From positions 4,278,001 through 4,342,000 of the forward strand of contig NZ_CP150356.1 in assembly GCF_051521505.1 (NCBI RefSeq): a stretch of DNA of 64,000 nucleotides, written 5' to 3'. The translations under genes and the position numbers were made by a program. This stretch comes from Sorangium sp025924095 (GTDB lineage Bacteria; Myxococcota_A; Polyangia; Polyangiales; Polyangiaceae). Numbering within the stretch: position 1 is the first letter of the stretch; every line of letters begins with the position of its first letter. Shown here piece after piece: positions 25,505 to 34,046 of this stretch. Below the pieces are notes generated by a model that searched no databases, was not told the DNA's origin, and was given only the letters and a program-made list of their open reading frames with translations.

Positions 25505-26551
25505 TCAGGGGCGGTACCGCGGATCGCCGAGGAAGGCGGGATCGGTCAGCGACCGCAGGAACGCCACAAGATCGGCCTTCTCGTCCGGAGAGAGCCCCAG
25601 CTCATCGATCTGCGGATCGGTGGAGAAATGGCCCAGCCCGCCGCGATCGTAATGGTCGACCACCTCCTCCAGCGTCGCCAGCGATCCGTCGTGCATATAG
25701 GGGGCGCTCGCCGCAATGTTCCGCAGACCGGGCACCTTGAATTTTCCAAGGTCTCCCGTCCGTCCGGTGATCTTGTGCCGCCCGACGTCGCCGCCGTCGA
25801 GGTAGGTGCCGTTGTTGAAGAAGCCTTCGTTGGTGAGCATTCCGGACGGGTGGCAATGGAAGCAGCCAGCCCGCTCGGTCAGGAACAGCGCCTCGCCGCG
25901 GCGCGCGGCGTCTCCGAAGCTCGTGTCGTCCCCGCGCTGGTGCCGGTCGTAAGGGCTGTCGGCGCTGACGATCGAACGGACGAAGCTGGCGATGGCCTGG
26001 CGCAAGGACTCCTCGCCGGGAGGCCCGCCATAGGCATCCGCGAACGCCTTCACGTAGACGTCATCGCCGGCGACGCGAGCGACGGCCTCGGCGAGCGGTA
26101 GATCCATCTCGTCGGGGTGCTCGATGGGCTTCCCCGCCTGCTCTTCCAGGGTGGCCGCGCGGCCATCCCAGAAGAAGCTCTCGCCCCAGGCCAGGTTCAC
26201 CAGCGCGGGCGCGTTCCGCTGTCCCAGGCGGCCCTCGACCCCCCGGGAGACGGGGTCCGGATCGGCGAAGGCGTACTCCTGGCGGTGGCAGCTCGCGCAC
26301 GCCATCTCGCCGGTGCGAGAGAGGCGCTTGTCGAAGAAGAGCCTCTTGCCGAGCTGGGCCCTCGCCTCGGTGAGCGCGTTGGCGACCGGCGCTCTGGCCG
26401 CCGCGGTGCGCGCCGGAAACCCGGCGGGGATGGCGTCCGTGACGAGTGGCGGCAAAGGTCCAGGGGCCGCCGACCCGTCGTCGCCGCATCCGCCCGCAAG
26501 GAGCAGCGCCGCCAGGCCGATGGCCCCTCCACGGTGGAAGCTCGGGATCAC
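25505..26551 (-). CDS. mbnH: Diheme cytochrome c peroxidase family (MauG/MbnH-like) lipoprotein
   Basis: A 348-residue secreted protein with lipobox LAGGC22. The first heme site is CASCH (C85, C88, H89) and the second is CFHCH (C230, C233, H234); WDGRA and the motif SAPYMHDGS with a possible distal Met are typical of bacterial diheme peroxidases (bCcP/MauG). Its GTG start overlaps the stop of the upstream gene by four bases (GTGA), so the two are translationally coupled. The upstream gene encodes an MbnP-like protein. In known MbnP/MbnH pairs the diheme enzyme oxidises a tryptophan of MbnP to make a copper site. The heme enzyme family is certain; the MbnH role rests on the gene pairing. Confidence 0.86.
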   Translation of the reverse strand: MIPSFHRGGAIGLAALLLAGGCGDDGSAAPGPLPPLVTDAIPAGFPARTAAARAPVANALTEARAQLGKRLFFDKRLSRTGEMACASCHRQEYAFADPDPVSRGVEGRLGQRNAPALVNLAWGESFFWDGRAATLEEQAGKPIEHPDEMDLPLAEAVARVAGDDVYVKAFADAYGGPPGEESLRQAIASFVRSIVSADSPYDRHQRGDDTSFGDAARRGEALFLTERAGCFHCHPSGMLTNEGFFNNGTYLDGGDVGRHKITGRTGDLGKFKVPGLRNIAASAPYMHDGSLATLEEVVDHYDRGGLGHFSTDPQIDELGLSPDEKADLVAFLRSLTDPAFLGDPRYRP

Positions 26552-27528
26552 GGACCGAAGGCGAACACCGTCAGGTCGGGGATGCCGCGCCGCAGGCGCT
26601 CACCCGCGAGGAGCTCGTCTCCCACGGGCCCGGGCGGCGCGACGAACCCGGTCAAGTCGACGTCCGCCGTGGCGCCCCCGAAGACCTCGTCCATGACGAC
26701 CCGGACGACCTTGCCCGTCGCGCCGCTCGCGGGCACGGACAGGGCGCCTCGTACCTCGGTCCTGGGGGCGAGATCCATGACCAGGTTGCCTCCCATGTGG
26801 ACCGCCGGCGGAACCCTGGCCGTCCCTCCGTCCGGATCGACGGGACCACCCCCGGCCGGCGGAGCCACCGTGGCCTCGTAGCGCAGGAAGAGGTAGCCCG
26901 TGTGCGGCCACGTCATCTGGGAGGCTTCCGACAGAGGCGCGACGCTCGTTTCAGGCCGGGAGATGTTGCACGCCTGGTGCAAGCCCCAGACGAAGCTGAC
27001 GCCTTCATAGCTGCCAGCCGGAGCGCGCAGCCGGAGCGTGGCCGAGCCGAGGTCCTCGGCGTTGTAGAAGTGGACCCCGTAAGGGGTGGGGGCGCCGTCC
27101 GGGCCGACGATATCGACGAACACGAGATCGCCGTCCGCCTCGATCAGCGCCGCGTGCGAGACGTAGAAGCGAACGTTGAGCGGCGTGACGGTGCTGCCGT
27201 CCGGCGCGACGTTCGGCTCGCCGAACAGGAACGGCTTGCCGCCGAGGACGAGCTCGAACGCGAGCTCGACGAGAGTGCCCTGGGTCCTGATGGACGCCGG
27301 CCGCTCTGCGCAACCGCTCGGCCCGGTGGCCTCGCCCTGGCCGCCCGCGCCGCCGGCGTCGGGGTGGGCGGCCGCTCCACCCGTGCTGCTCGCTCCACCG
27401 GACCCGTCGGGCTGGCTGCCGCCCGCCCCGCCGGTCCCGGACGCCATCTGCTGATTCGAGCACGCGCCGCAAGCGGCTGCGGCGCCTAATAGCAACCCGA
27501 TGGACCGGAACAAGCCAGGAGATTTCAT
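26548..27528 (-). CDS. mbnP: MbnP-like copper-binding (metallo-mystery pair) lipoprotein
   Basis: A 326-residue secreted protein. The signal peptide ends near CGAC and is followed by a Gly/Ser/Ala linker to about residue 75. The domain then shows the MbnP pattern: a first strand LVELAFELVLGGKPF, the strand NVRFYVSHAALIE, the block GSYEGVSFVWGLHQACN, and the signature MTWPHTGYLFLRYE, which holds the conserved Met/Trp and GY. MbnP-family proteins bind copper after a partner diheme enzyme modifies a tryptophan. Only two cysteines (SGCAERP, HQACN) lie in the mature domain, unlike the four-Cys subgroup. Start at ATG 27528. The downstream diheme gene overlaps by four bases. Confidence 0.72.
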   Translation of the reverse strand: MKSPGLFRSIGLLLGAAAACGACSNQQMASGTGGAGGSQPDGSGGASSTGGAAAHPDAGGAGGQGEATGPSGCAERPASIRTQGTLVELAFELVLGGKPFLFGEPNVAPDGSTVTPLNVRFYVSHAALIEADGDLVFVDIVGPDGAPTPYGVHFYNAEDLGSATLRLRAPAGSYEGVSFVWGLHQACNISRPETSVAPLSEASQMTWPHTGYLFLRYEATVAPPAGGGPVDPDGGTARVPPAVHMGGNLVMDLAPRTEVRGALSVPASGATGKVVRVVMDEVFGGATADVDLTGFVAPPGPVGDELLAGERLRRGIPDLTVFAFGP

Positions 27529-27860
27529 CGCGGGATGGATTGTACGCGATGACGCACCACACGGGAACAGATGACGCATCGCTGGGATTTCGCTGGGCGA
27601 CACGCGGGGAGGGCGGGGTCCACGATATGCAGTCGTACAGCGTGCAGCAGGGCAAGGCGTCGCTCGCGAAGCTCGGCGAGTGCTCGTGGGGATCATGGCC
27701 TGAACGATCCCCTCATTTTGTCGGAAAATTGGGCGAAATCGAGGCTACCGGCGAGCCGCCGCGCCACGATGCTGCGCGAGATGCGCGTCACGGGCGGCGG
27801 CGCGCTCGGGAGGGTCGCGAGCGTGGCGCGCGCGGTCGATGACAGAGCCTCCCGCTGGAC
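27529..27860. other. 332-base intergenic region with no convincing gene
   Basis: The region lies between the start of the MbnP-like gene and the end of the SEC-C gene, both on the minus strand. It should hold the promoter of the MbnP/MbnH-like pair. The section around 27710-27740 (cattttgtcggaaaattggg) is AT-richer than its surroundings. I see no metal-responsive operator that I could name. Confidence 0.5.
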
Positions 27861-29273
27861 CTACTTCCCGCAGCACCTCTTCCACTTACGTCCACTTCCG
27901 CAGGGACAGGGATCTTGCCGCCCGATCGATGCCGTGCCCGCGCCCGGCCTGCGCCCCGCCTGAGCCGCCTTCAGCAGCGGGTCGAGCACCATCCATGTAC
28001 TGGCCGGTGTCCAGGGCTGGTGGAGCGCCTCGGTGAGCTCGCCCGGCAGGTAGAACTGCTCCGGCGTGCCACGAGCCGTGGCCGCGATGAGGTGCAGCGA
28101 CACAAGCAGCTTCTTGCCGTCCGTGATCCCGTCGGCCCAGGACATCAACGGTAGCGTGCGGATGAGCTCTTCCGGGATCGGGTCATCCGCTTGCGCCGCG
28201 TCCGGCTCAAAGTACCTCTCGCCGATCCTGCGGAGCATCGCTTCGAGCTCCTCGGCAGGCGCTTCAAGGAGCTGCGCTGTGATCTCGCAGCAGAGCTGCA
28301 CCTCGCGGCCCATCACGTCCCGGAGCCGCTTGGCCTGCGGCGTGAGGGCGGTGCTGGGCGCCGCGTGAAGCGCCTTCACGATCTCGGCGCGGGTGTTCTT
28401 CGCCCGGGTCCCGATCGCGAGGAGCGCGAACAGCGTGTCGAGCAGCTCGAAGAAGCTCACGTCCTCGACCAGTGCCCGCTTGTAATCCGGCAGCATGAGC
28501 CTGCCGAGGCGCGCGGCCGCCCACGAACCCTTGAGGATGAACGTGACGACGCCCGTCCCGGTGAGGGGATAGCTGAACGCGGCCCGTGCTCCCTTGTGCT
28601 GGTCGGTGAGCGACACGTACTGCTCTCGATCGGCCGTGATCGCGCCCAGGAGCGCCATGTGCCCCGCGGCGTGCAGGAGGTTCCAGTACGCGTGGAGGAC
28701 CTCCTCGTCCTGGGCCCTGCGGCTGCGACGCGTCCGGAGCATGGGCCCCTGCAGCGAGAGCTCCCGCCCCATGGCCAGGTAGAGGTCGAGGAACACCGGT
28801 CCGAGGAGCGGCTCCCAGGCCGCGACGGCGAGGAACTCCTCCCGGCTCACCGAGTCGGACGCCACGAGGAGTCGCCGCAGCAGGCGCGCGTGCGCTCGCT
28901 CTCCGCCGAGCTGCTTCGCGAGGACCATCTTCTCCCGGAGCCGGGTCACCTTGCGAGCGATCGCGTCGAGCTCGCCGCGCTTCACGATGGAGAGATCCCC
29001 GGCCCGCATCCCCCGACCGAGGCACGTGACGAAGTGGCCGCTGCGCGTGACGACCAGGAACGGCCCCTGCACGGGATCATCGAGCGAGATCGCCACCCGC
29101 TCCACGCGCTCCGGCAGCGTCGCGGCGTCGAGCACCGCGCGGAGCAGCTCCGGGTCGCGGTAGAGCTCGAGCGCGAGATCCACCTCGCTGCGCGGCAGGC
29201 GATCGAGGCGTGAGAGGAAGTGCTCCGCGTGTTGCACGCCAGCCTGGGTACCCGCGCGGACAGAGAGCGGCAA
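27861..29273 (-). CDS. Unrecognised protein with C-terminal SEC-C zinc motif
   Basis: A 470-residue soluble protein. The last about 20 residues are a SEC-C zinc-finger motif: DPCPCGSGRKWKRCCGK, as at the end of SecA. The rest is mostly helical and has no recognisable enzyme motif; blocks include LPRSEVDLALELYRDPELL, GHFVTCLGRGM, HAYWNLLHAAGHMALLGAI and MLRRIGERYFEP. SEC-C motifs bind zinc and often contact ribosomes or SecB-like partners. Similar large SEC-C proteins of unknown role occur in many bacteria. It stands alone between intergenic regions; nothing in the context suggests a function. Confidence 0.76.
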   Translation of the reverse strand: MPLSVRAGTQAGVQHAEHFLSRLDRLPRSEVDLALELYRDPELLRAVLDAATLPERVERVAISLDDPVQGPFLVVTRSGHFVTCLGRGMRAGDLSIVKRGELDAIARKVTRLREKMVLAKQLGGERAHARLLRRLLVASDSVSREEFLAVAAWEPLLGPVFLDLYLAMGRELSLQGPMLRTRRSRRAQDEEVLHAYWNLLHAAGHMALLGAITADREQYVSLTDQHKGARAAFSYPLTGTGVVTFILKGSWAAARLGRLMLPDYKRALVEDVSFFELLDTLFALLAIGTRAKNTRAEIVKALHAAPSTALTPQAKRLRDVMGREVQLCCEITAQLLEAPAEELEAMLRRIGERYFEPDAAQADDPIPEELIRTLPLMSWADGITDGKKLLVSLHLIAATARGTPEQFYLPGELTEALHQPWTPASTWMVLDPLLKAAQAGRRPGAGTASIGRQDPCPCGSGRKWKRCCGK

Positions 29274-29526
29274 GCCCGCTTATCCTCCAGCATCGGTTTG
29301 ATTTCGTGAGAAATTCAAACGCATCGACGGAAAGCTAGACGATCTCACCGGGCCATGATCTCGTCCGCGTCCGGAGGCCCATGGATGGAACGACACGCTG
29401 CTCCCGCGGCAGCGCAGCGCGGAGCACGATGTCGGAGGCGGACGCCTGCGCGGGTACGACGTGCCGGGCTGAGGGATCCGGCAGACTTCGTCGCACCGCT
29501 CCGGTGATTCCGGTATCGTCGCGAGC

Positions 29527-29823
29527 ATGGATGATGCCATCGATCGCAGCGCCCGTAGGGCGTATAGGCTGCTCGGTCCCGACGGGCACAAGTACGAGAG
29601 CACGGCGCCGGGCACGCTGGGTGGCAATGCGAAGGCCAAGATCTACGGCCGTCTCGATTGCGGATCTGCGCTCGCTTCCATCCGCAACTACGGAGAGGCC
29701 TACACACAGCATCGGGTCTTCTTCGCCGACGAGGATGCCGCCGTCTCGGCCGGCTACCGGCCGTGTGGCAACTGCATGCGTGATCGGTTCGCCGCGTGGA
29801 GAAGGAACCAGGACGCCATCTAG
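29527..29823 (+). CDS. Small protein with Ada-like metal-binding domain
   Basis: A 98-residue protein. The block from residue 41 on (GRLDCGSALASIRNY, then HRVFFADEDAAVSAGYRPCGNCM) matches the metal-binding domain found at the N-terminus of Ada methyl-phosphotriester DNA repair proteins. C45, C80 and C83 correspond to three of the zinc cysteines; residues around C45 differ from Ada, where the first Cys is the methyl acceptor. The domain stands alone here, without the AraC or methyltransferase domains. Stand-alone versions exist and their role is unclear. Coding frame and start (ATG 29527) look sound. Confidence 0.76.
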   Translation: MDDAIDRSARRAYRLLGPDGHKYESTAPGTLGGNAKAKIYGRLDCGSALASIRNYGEAYTQHRVFFADEDAAVSAGYRPCGNCMRDRFAAWRRNQDAI

Positions 29824-30568
29824 CCGGCGGTCAACGATCTGAAGTGGTGGACGAAGTCGCACATCGCCACGGCTGCAGAGAACACCGCCGGCACCGATGC
29901 AGGCTACGAGGTCGCGCTGGACCTCGGTCTCGGGGAGGCTGGTTGCTCGACGCGGATCGTGGTGCGGAGGGGTCCCGAGGCCGCGCGAACGCAGTGGATT
30001 GCGATCCGGAGGGGGTCCCGAGGCCGCGCGAACGCAGTGGATTGCGGTCCGGAGGGGTCCGGACCCCCCATCTGGCACAAAAACTGGCGCTTCCGAGGGG
30101 GTGGTGGCGCAGATTTGCGCAGTTTCGGACGCTGTTTGGCACAGAAATCCCCCCGGAAGACGGTCCGTGGCACGTTCGGGAGGGGTCCGGGACCCGGTGT
30201 GTCGCAATGCATTGCGTCTGTGCCGGTGCCGGACCCCCCTCGCTTGGCACAGGATCGAGCCGTTTGGCACACCCCAGGCCGGTGCGCCGCTGAGATTGAC
30301 ACAAAGCGCAGCGCCGATGACCGTGGCCCCATGGCGCGCACCGCTGCCACGGTTCCTGCTCCGCCCAGCGCTCGGTGGTCGCCCACAGGAGGTCCGGGCG
30401 CATCGCGTGAGGTGCCGCGCGATGCGGATGGCGGACGCCGTTCGCGTCCGGATCGCCCGAAGTGAACGACCGGCACCTCGCGCCACGAGGGGCGCCGCTC
30501 TCCCGAGGTGGCTCGGCTCGCCCGACCTGACCTCTCAGGGCGTGGCCGGGACGGCTATACTGCGCTCC
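29824..30568. repeat. 745-base non-coding stretch with direct repeats, nested palindromes and recurrent TGGCACA
   Basis: Two 41-42-base direct repeats lie back to back at 29965-30006 and 30007-30048 (cggaggggtcccgaggccgc... and cggagggggtcccgaggccg...). The palindrome ggggtccggacccc follows at about 30053-30066. A larger inverted repeat has arms gaggggtccgg (30180-30190) and ccggacccccctc (30229-30241) and encloses the perfect 14-base palindrome cgcaatgcattgcg (30203-30216). The heptamer tggcaca occurs at 30073, 30137, 30245 and 30265. Open frames exist on both strands, but none has a sensible protein composition. Confidence 0.6.
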
Positions 30569-30796
30569 ATGAGCGACCCGGCCGAGAAGATCCTCGACGA
30601 GGTGTTGAAGCTCCCCGAGAGCGAGCGGCGCGTCATCGCGCTCCGCCTGCTCGACAGCGTGGGCGAGGAGCCGCCCGAGGAGATCGAGCGCGCGTGGACC
30701 GACGAGGCTCTACGTCGCCTAGAGGATCTCTGCACCGGGCGCACCCAGCCGATCCCCTGGGAGGAAGCCCGGAAGCGCATCTTTATGCGGGGCTGA
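30569..30796 (+). CDS. Addiction-module antitoxin (TIGR02574-type)
   Basis: A 75-residue protein with the layout of the putative addiction-module component family: an N-terminal helix EKILDEVLKLPESERRVIALRLLDSV, then the acidic EEPPEEIERAWTDEALRRLEDL, then the toxin-wrapping C-terminal piece IPWEEARKRIF. Such antitoxins pair with RelE/ParE-like toxins encoded immediately downstream. The next reading frame starts one base after this stop but is broken (see the pseudogene at 30798), so the antitoxin now stands without an intact partner. Repressor function of the pair cannot be judged. Confidence 0.82.
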   Translation: MSDPAEKILDEVLKLPESERRVIALRLLDSVGEEPPEEIERAWTDEALRRLEDLCTGRTQPIPWEEARKRIFMRG

Positions 30797-30797
30797 C

Positions 30798-30983
30798 ATG
30801 GCGCGACGCGTCCTGTCCATCGCGCCCGAGGCCGAGCGCGAAGCCCACGAAGCCTTCCGTTGGGTACTGGAAGCGCGACGAGCAGGCTGGCGCCCGTTTC
30901 GAGGCGGAGCTGCTCGCCGTCCGTCGGCCAGGCACGCGCAGCGCCCCTGGACGCGTCACCGCTTCTTCTTGCAGCCCCCGTAG
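30798..30983 (+). pseudogene. Broken RelE/ParE-type toxin
   Basis: The gene begins with ATG one base after the antitoxin. It reads MARRVLSIAPEAEREAHEAFRW, the typical start of a ParE/RelE toxin. The expected continuation (YWKRDEQAGARFEAELLAV) is found in the +1 frame, so a single extra base near 30862 (in cgttgggtactgg) shifts the frame. The gene then runs out about 100 bases later against the 3' end of the convergent kelch gene (stop at 30956). The catalytic C-terminal half of a normal about 95-residue toxin is therefore missing or scrambled. A sequencing error could explain the shift but not the loss of the C-terminus. Confidence 0.7.
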
Positions 30984-32227
30984 CGCTCCACGCTCTCGAT
31001 CGCCGGCGGATTGGAGAAATATGTCGCGTCATACCCGCCCGTGATGAGGACCGAGCCGTCTTGCAGCGTCGTCGCGGTGTGGAAGGCCCTCGGGATCGGG
31101 TCGTCGATCACGGTCCACGTGTTGTTTGCCTCCTTGTAGATCTCGGCGCCCTCATCGCCGATGGCCATCACGCGGCCGTGGGACATGGGCGCCACGGCGG
31201 AGGCCCAGCTGTGGCGGAAATTCGGCGGCGGGGTCAGCGTCCACGTGTCGCTCGCGGGATCGTAGATCTCGGCGGTCTCGCCCGCATCGACGAGGACAAC
31301 GATCTCCTCCTCGGTGCCGCCGTAGATCGCGCCGCCGCCGCCGACCACCAGCACCCGCCCGCTGGGCAGCAGCGTGGCCGTGTGCTGCATGCGAGGCAGG
31401 TTCGTCGGCGCCGCCGCCGTCCAGGCGCCCGTGGCCGGATCGTAGATCTCGACGCCGGTGCGACCCGCGGGCATCTCGTTGCCGTTCAACGTGTACCCGC
31501 CGGCGACGAGCACGCGCCCATCCTGGAGCAGCGTCGCCGTATGCAGGTGGCGAGTCACCGACATCGACCCTGCGGTGGACCATGTATTCGTGGCAGGATC
31601 GTAGAGCACGGCCTCCTTCAGAACACTGCTGTCGTCGCTGCCGCCCGTGCGCAGCACCAGCCCGTTCGGCAGGGGAGTCAGCGCCGTCTGGGCAAACTCC
31701 CAGCCACGGGCCGCCTCGCCGGGCGTGAGGGGGACGCTCGTCGTCGCGCCCGTGCTCGGATCGTAGACAAGCCCGCCCGGGCTGAAGAGCACCCGGCCGT
31801 CCGGCAGGGGCGCCGCGCCCACGGGGGCCAGCGGGTAGGGCAGCGTGCCGCCGGTCGTCCACGCGTCGGCGGCGGGATTGTAGAAGTCGACCGTCGTGGG
31901 GTAGGGGTAGTCGCCACTGCCGCCGGCGACCATCACCTGGCCGTCCGGCATGAGCAGGGCGATGTGCCGCTCTCGCGCCCGGGGCAGCGGCGCCACAGAG
32001 GACCACTCCGCGTGGACACCGATATGGCCGCGGCACTTCTTCTGCTTCTGCTTCTGCTTCTGCTTCTTCGCGTGGTGGTCGGCTGACGGCGCCGCGTTCA
32101 CCTGGAGCTCCGCCTCCTCGAGCGCACCGTCCGCGAGCTCCGATGCAGGACCGCAGCCGGCGGCCGCGAGCGCGGCCAGGGAGAGGAAGGCGATCAGACC
32201 ACGATGGCAGCGACCGGTGGGAGACAT
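30956..32227 (-). CDS. Kelch-repeat (galactose-oxidase-like propeller) lipoprotein
   Basis: A 423-residue secreted protein. The signal peptide with lipobox (SLAALAAAGC) is followed by an acidic segment and a Lys/Gln run (KKQKQKQKQKK) encoded by a hexanucleotide repeat (cttctg units, about 32037-32066). The rest consists of about six kelch motifs: LLMPDGQVMVAGG, PLPDGRVLFSPGG, LLQDGRVLVAGGY, LLPSGRVLVVGGG and TLQDGSVLITGGY, each followed by a YDPATxxW-type strand. This predicts a beta-propeller at the cell surface. The Cys/Tyr copper site of galactose oxidase is not evident, so a binding role is more likely. It ends in GGCKKKR. Start ATG 32227 with GAGG about 11 bases upstream. Confidence 0.86.
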   Translation of the reverse strand: MSPTGRCHRGLIAFLSLAALAAAGCGPASELADGALEEAELQVNAAPSADHHAKKQKQKQKQKKCRGHIGVHAEWSSVAPLPRARERHIALLMPDGQVMVAGGSGDYPYPTTVDFYNPAADAWTTGGTLPYPLAPVGAAPLPDGRVLFSPGGLVYDPSTGATTSVPLTPGEAARGWEFAQTALTPLPNGLVLRTGGSDDSSVLKEAVLYDPATNTWSTAGSMSVTRHLHTATLLQDGRVLVAGGYTLNGNEMPAGRTGVEIYDPATGAWTAAAPTNLPRMQHTATLLPSGRVLVVGGGGAIYGGTEEEIVVLVDAGETAEIYDPASDTWTLTPPPNFRHSWASAVAPMSHGRVMAIGDEGAEIYKEANNTWTVIDDPIPRAFHTATTLQDGSVLITGGYDATYFSNPPAIESVERYGGCKKKR

Positions 32228-32624
32228 GGTAAGACCTCGTCGGGTGTTGGGGGAGGGCGGAGCCGTCCCCTGCGGGGACGCGCCACGAGCGCAACAGTGG
32301 ATCATACCAGAGGATCGTGTCGGTGAGCGCGAGTTCCCCCCGGAGGGTCCGCTCCGTGGGCGGTCACCCGCAACGCAGACGCACATTGCGCTTCTCCTGT
32401 CCGTGCCAGGATCCGATGTGGAGGCCTTGCCAGATTCGGCGCGGAAAATCTCGACGGTTCACCGGAAAAGCACCGCGTCATTCGCTTCGGCCATTCCGGT
32501 TGGCTTCTGAATTTTCTCATTCCAGATCCGTTTTCTCAACTGACCGACTCCCATCCGACCCCGGACGTCGTGAGCCCGTCGGCAGTGCTGAATTGAGACG
32601 GACGTTGCGGTACGGTGCGCGCCC
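32228..32624. other. 397-base intergenic region between divergent genes
   Basis: The region separates the kelch gene (start 32227, minus) from the gene at 32625 (plus). The part at 32440-32540 is AT-richer than the window average (ggaaaatctcgacggttcac, ttctgaattttctcattcc) and is the most likely promoter zone. I see no convincing gene or named operator. Confidence 0.5.
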
Positions 32625-34046
32625 ATGGCGAAGCCGAATCCCCGGATCTCGAAGGATCGTCAGCTCCGTCCCGTGGCGCGCACGGCGCGCGGTACCCAGC
32701 GGGACGATCGGCGCCCCAGGGTCGTCGATCTCCGCCTGCTGCGCACCTTGCTGCGGGCGCCCGACCTCCTCGACGAGCGCGCGGAGCCGCAGCCCCCGGC
32801 GTCCACGCTTCCTCTGCCCGGTGACGACGTCCCCCTGTCCCTCGACGAGATCGAGGCGGCCTTCCGCGATCAGGCCGTGACGCGCTTGCCGTGGATCCGA
32901 CAGGCCGCGGCCGTGCTGGATGCGCGGCAGACGCCGATGAAGGCGGAGGAGATCGAGACCTTCCTCGCCGGGCTCACGAGGCACCGAGAGAAGCTCGGCC
33001 CCCGCAACGGGCCGGGGAAGAGCGACCTCTTCCTCCCCGGTGACGGCGGACGGCTCACGTTGAGCCTCGCCGCGCCCGGCCTCGGCGCGATGCGGCGGGC
33101 CATCCGCGAGCTGTCGCAGCCGGTGCTCGTCCAGCGAGCGCAGCGCTCGTCGCGAGAGGCGCAGCGCTCGGAGCCGGAGGCGCAGCGCACCGCGCCGGAG
33201 CAGCACAGGGCGGTCCGTCGCGCGGAGCTCGACGCGGAGGCGCAGCGCGACGCCGAGATCGCGCGCGCGTCCCGTCGCGCCGTCCTTCGCGTGGTCCCTT
33301 CCGCCGCGCATCCGCAGGCCGTGGCGCTGCTCGACGTCGGCCCGCGATCGATCCAGACCTTCATCGGCCGCGACGCCGCCGAGCTCGCCGGGCTGCTCGC
33401 GGGATTCGACGTGATCGCAGGGCTCCACATCCGCGACGCGCTGCACGCGCTGGGGTTCGACGCGGACCGCTGCCGGGTCGTGGACCTCGGGCCTCCGCAG
33501 GAGTCCAGGCGCCTGGACCGGGGCCGTACGCTCCAGATCACGCCGGAGCTCGTCATCGCCGGAACCACCCGCATCAGCCGTCCTCTCGGCGAGCCCGAGC
33601 GGGTGGCGCGCTACCTGTCCGAAGGCGACCACCAGCGGCTTGCGCGCCGGATCGAGAGCGATGTCAAGGCGCTCCACGCCTTCTACCAGTACGGTGTCCT
33701 CCACGGCTCCGTGCGGCTTCGCTATGGCCCCCTCGACGAAGCGCTGGCCACCGACTGGGCCCTGCCCGGCGACGTGAGCCTCCACCAGCAGCTGAAGAGC
33801 GCCCGCGAGAAGTGCGCGGCCGTCGACCTGGTGATCGGGGCAGCGCCGGGCTGGGCCGATCCGTGGTCGCGGGCGCGGCGCGTGCGCGTCATCGACCTCA
33901 GCTGGCCTGAGGTCGTCTTGACAAGGGACGAGGAGGGCAACGTCCTCCCGATCGGACGGGATGATATCCAGGCGATCCGCGTGGCGCCTGACGATGCCGC
34001 GCAGTGGGCGTGGAACGAGCTCCGGATCCCGGACGAGCAACCGTAG
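32625..34046 (+). CDS. Unrecognised 473-residue cytoplasmic protein
   Basis: A 473-residue protein without signal peptide or membrane segment. The basic N-terminus is followed by a helical part and an unusual Arg/Gln/Glu-rich stretch with heptad-like repeats (about residues 165-215, AQRSSREAQRSEPEAQR), probably a coiled coil. The C-terminal half looks like a globular alpha/beta domain (AVALLDVGPRSIQTFIG, VIAGLHIRDALHALGF, VRVIDLSWPEVVLTRDEEGNVLPIG). I recognise no enzyme motif. The start ATG is at 32625. Nothing nearby gives a functional clue, although the gene stands just before the RHS island. Confidence 0.68.
   Translation: MAKPNPRISKDRQLRPVARTARGTQRDDRRPRVVDLRLLRTLLRAPDLLDERAEPQPPASTLPLPGDDVPLSLDEIEAAFRDQAVTRLPWIRQAAAVLDARQTPMKAEEIETFLAGLTRHREKLGPRNGPGKSDLFLPGDGGRLTLSLAAPGLGAMRRAIRELSQPVLVQRAQRSSREAQRSEPEAQRTAPEQHRAVRRAELDAEAQRDAEIARASRRAVLRVVPSAAHPQAVALLDVGPRSIQTFIGRDAAELAGLLAGFDVIAGLHIRDALHALGFDADRCRVVDLGPPQESRRLDRGRTLQITPELVIAGTTRISRPLGEPERVARYLSEGDHQRLARRIESDVKALHAFYQYGVLHGSVRLRYGPLDEALATDWALPGDVSLHQQLKSAREKCAAVDLVIGAAPGWADPWSRARRVRVIDLSWPEVVLTRDEEGNVLPIGRDDIQAIRVAPDDAAQWAWNELRIPDEQP

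Noticed and set aside
27540..27842. 100-codon plus-strand frame in the gap before the SEC-C gene
   Set aside because: No ribosome binding site, an Arg/Gly-rich end and no recognisable domain; it lies in the likely promoter of the MbnP-like gene.
30073..30271. TGGCACA motifs as sigma-54 promoters
   Set aside because: None has the required TTGC element at the right spacing, and none precedes a gene suitably.
30860..32086. 408-codon plus-strand frame opposite the kelch gene
   Set aside because: It is the shadow of the kelch lipoprotein; its sequence is Arg/Val/Gly repeats mirroring the propeller codons.
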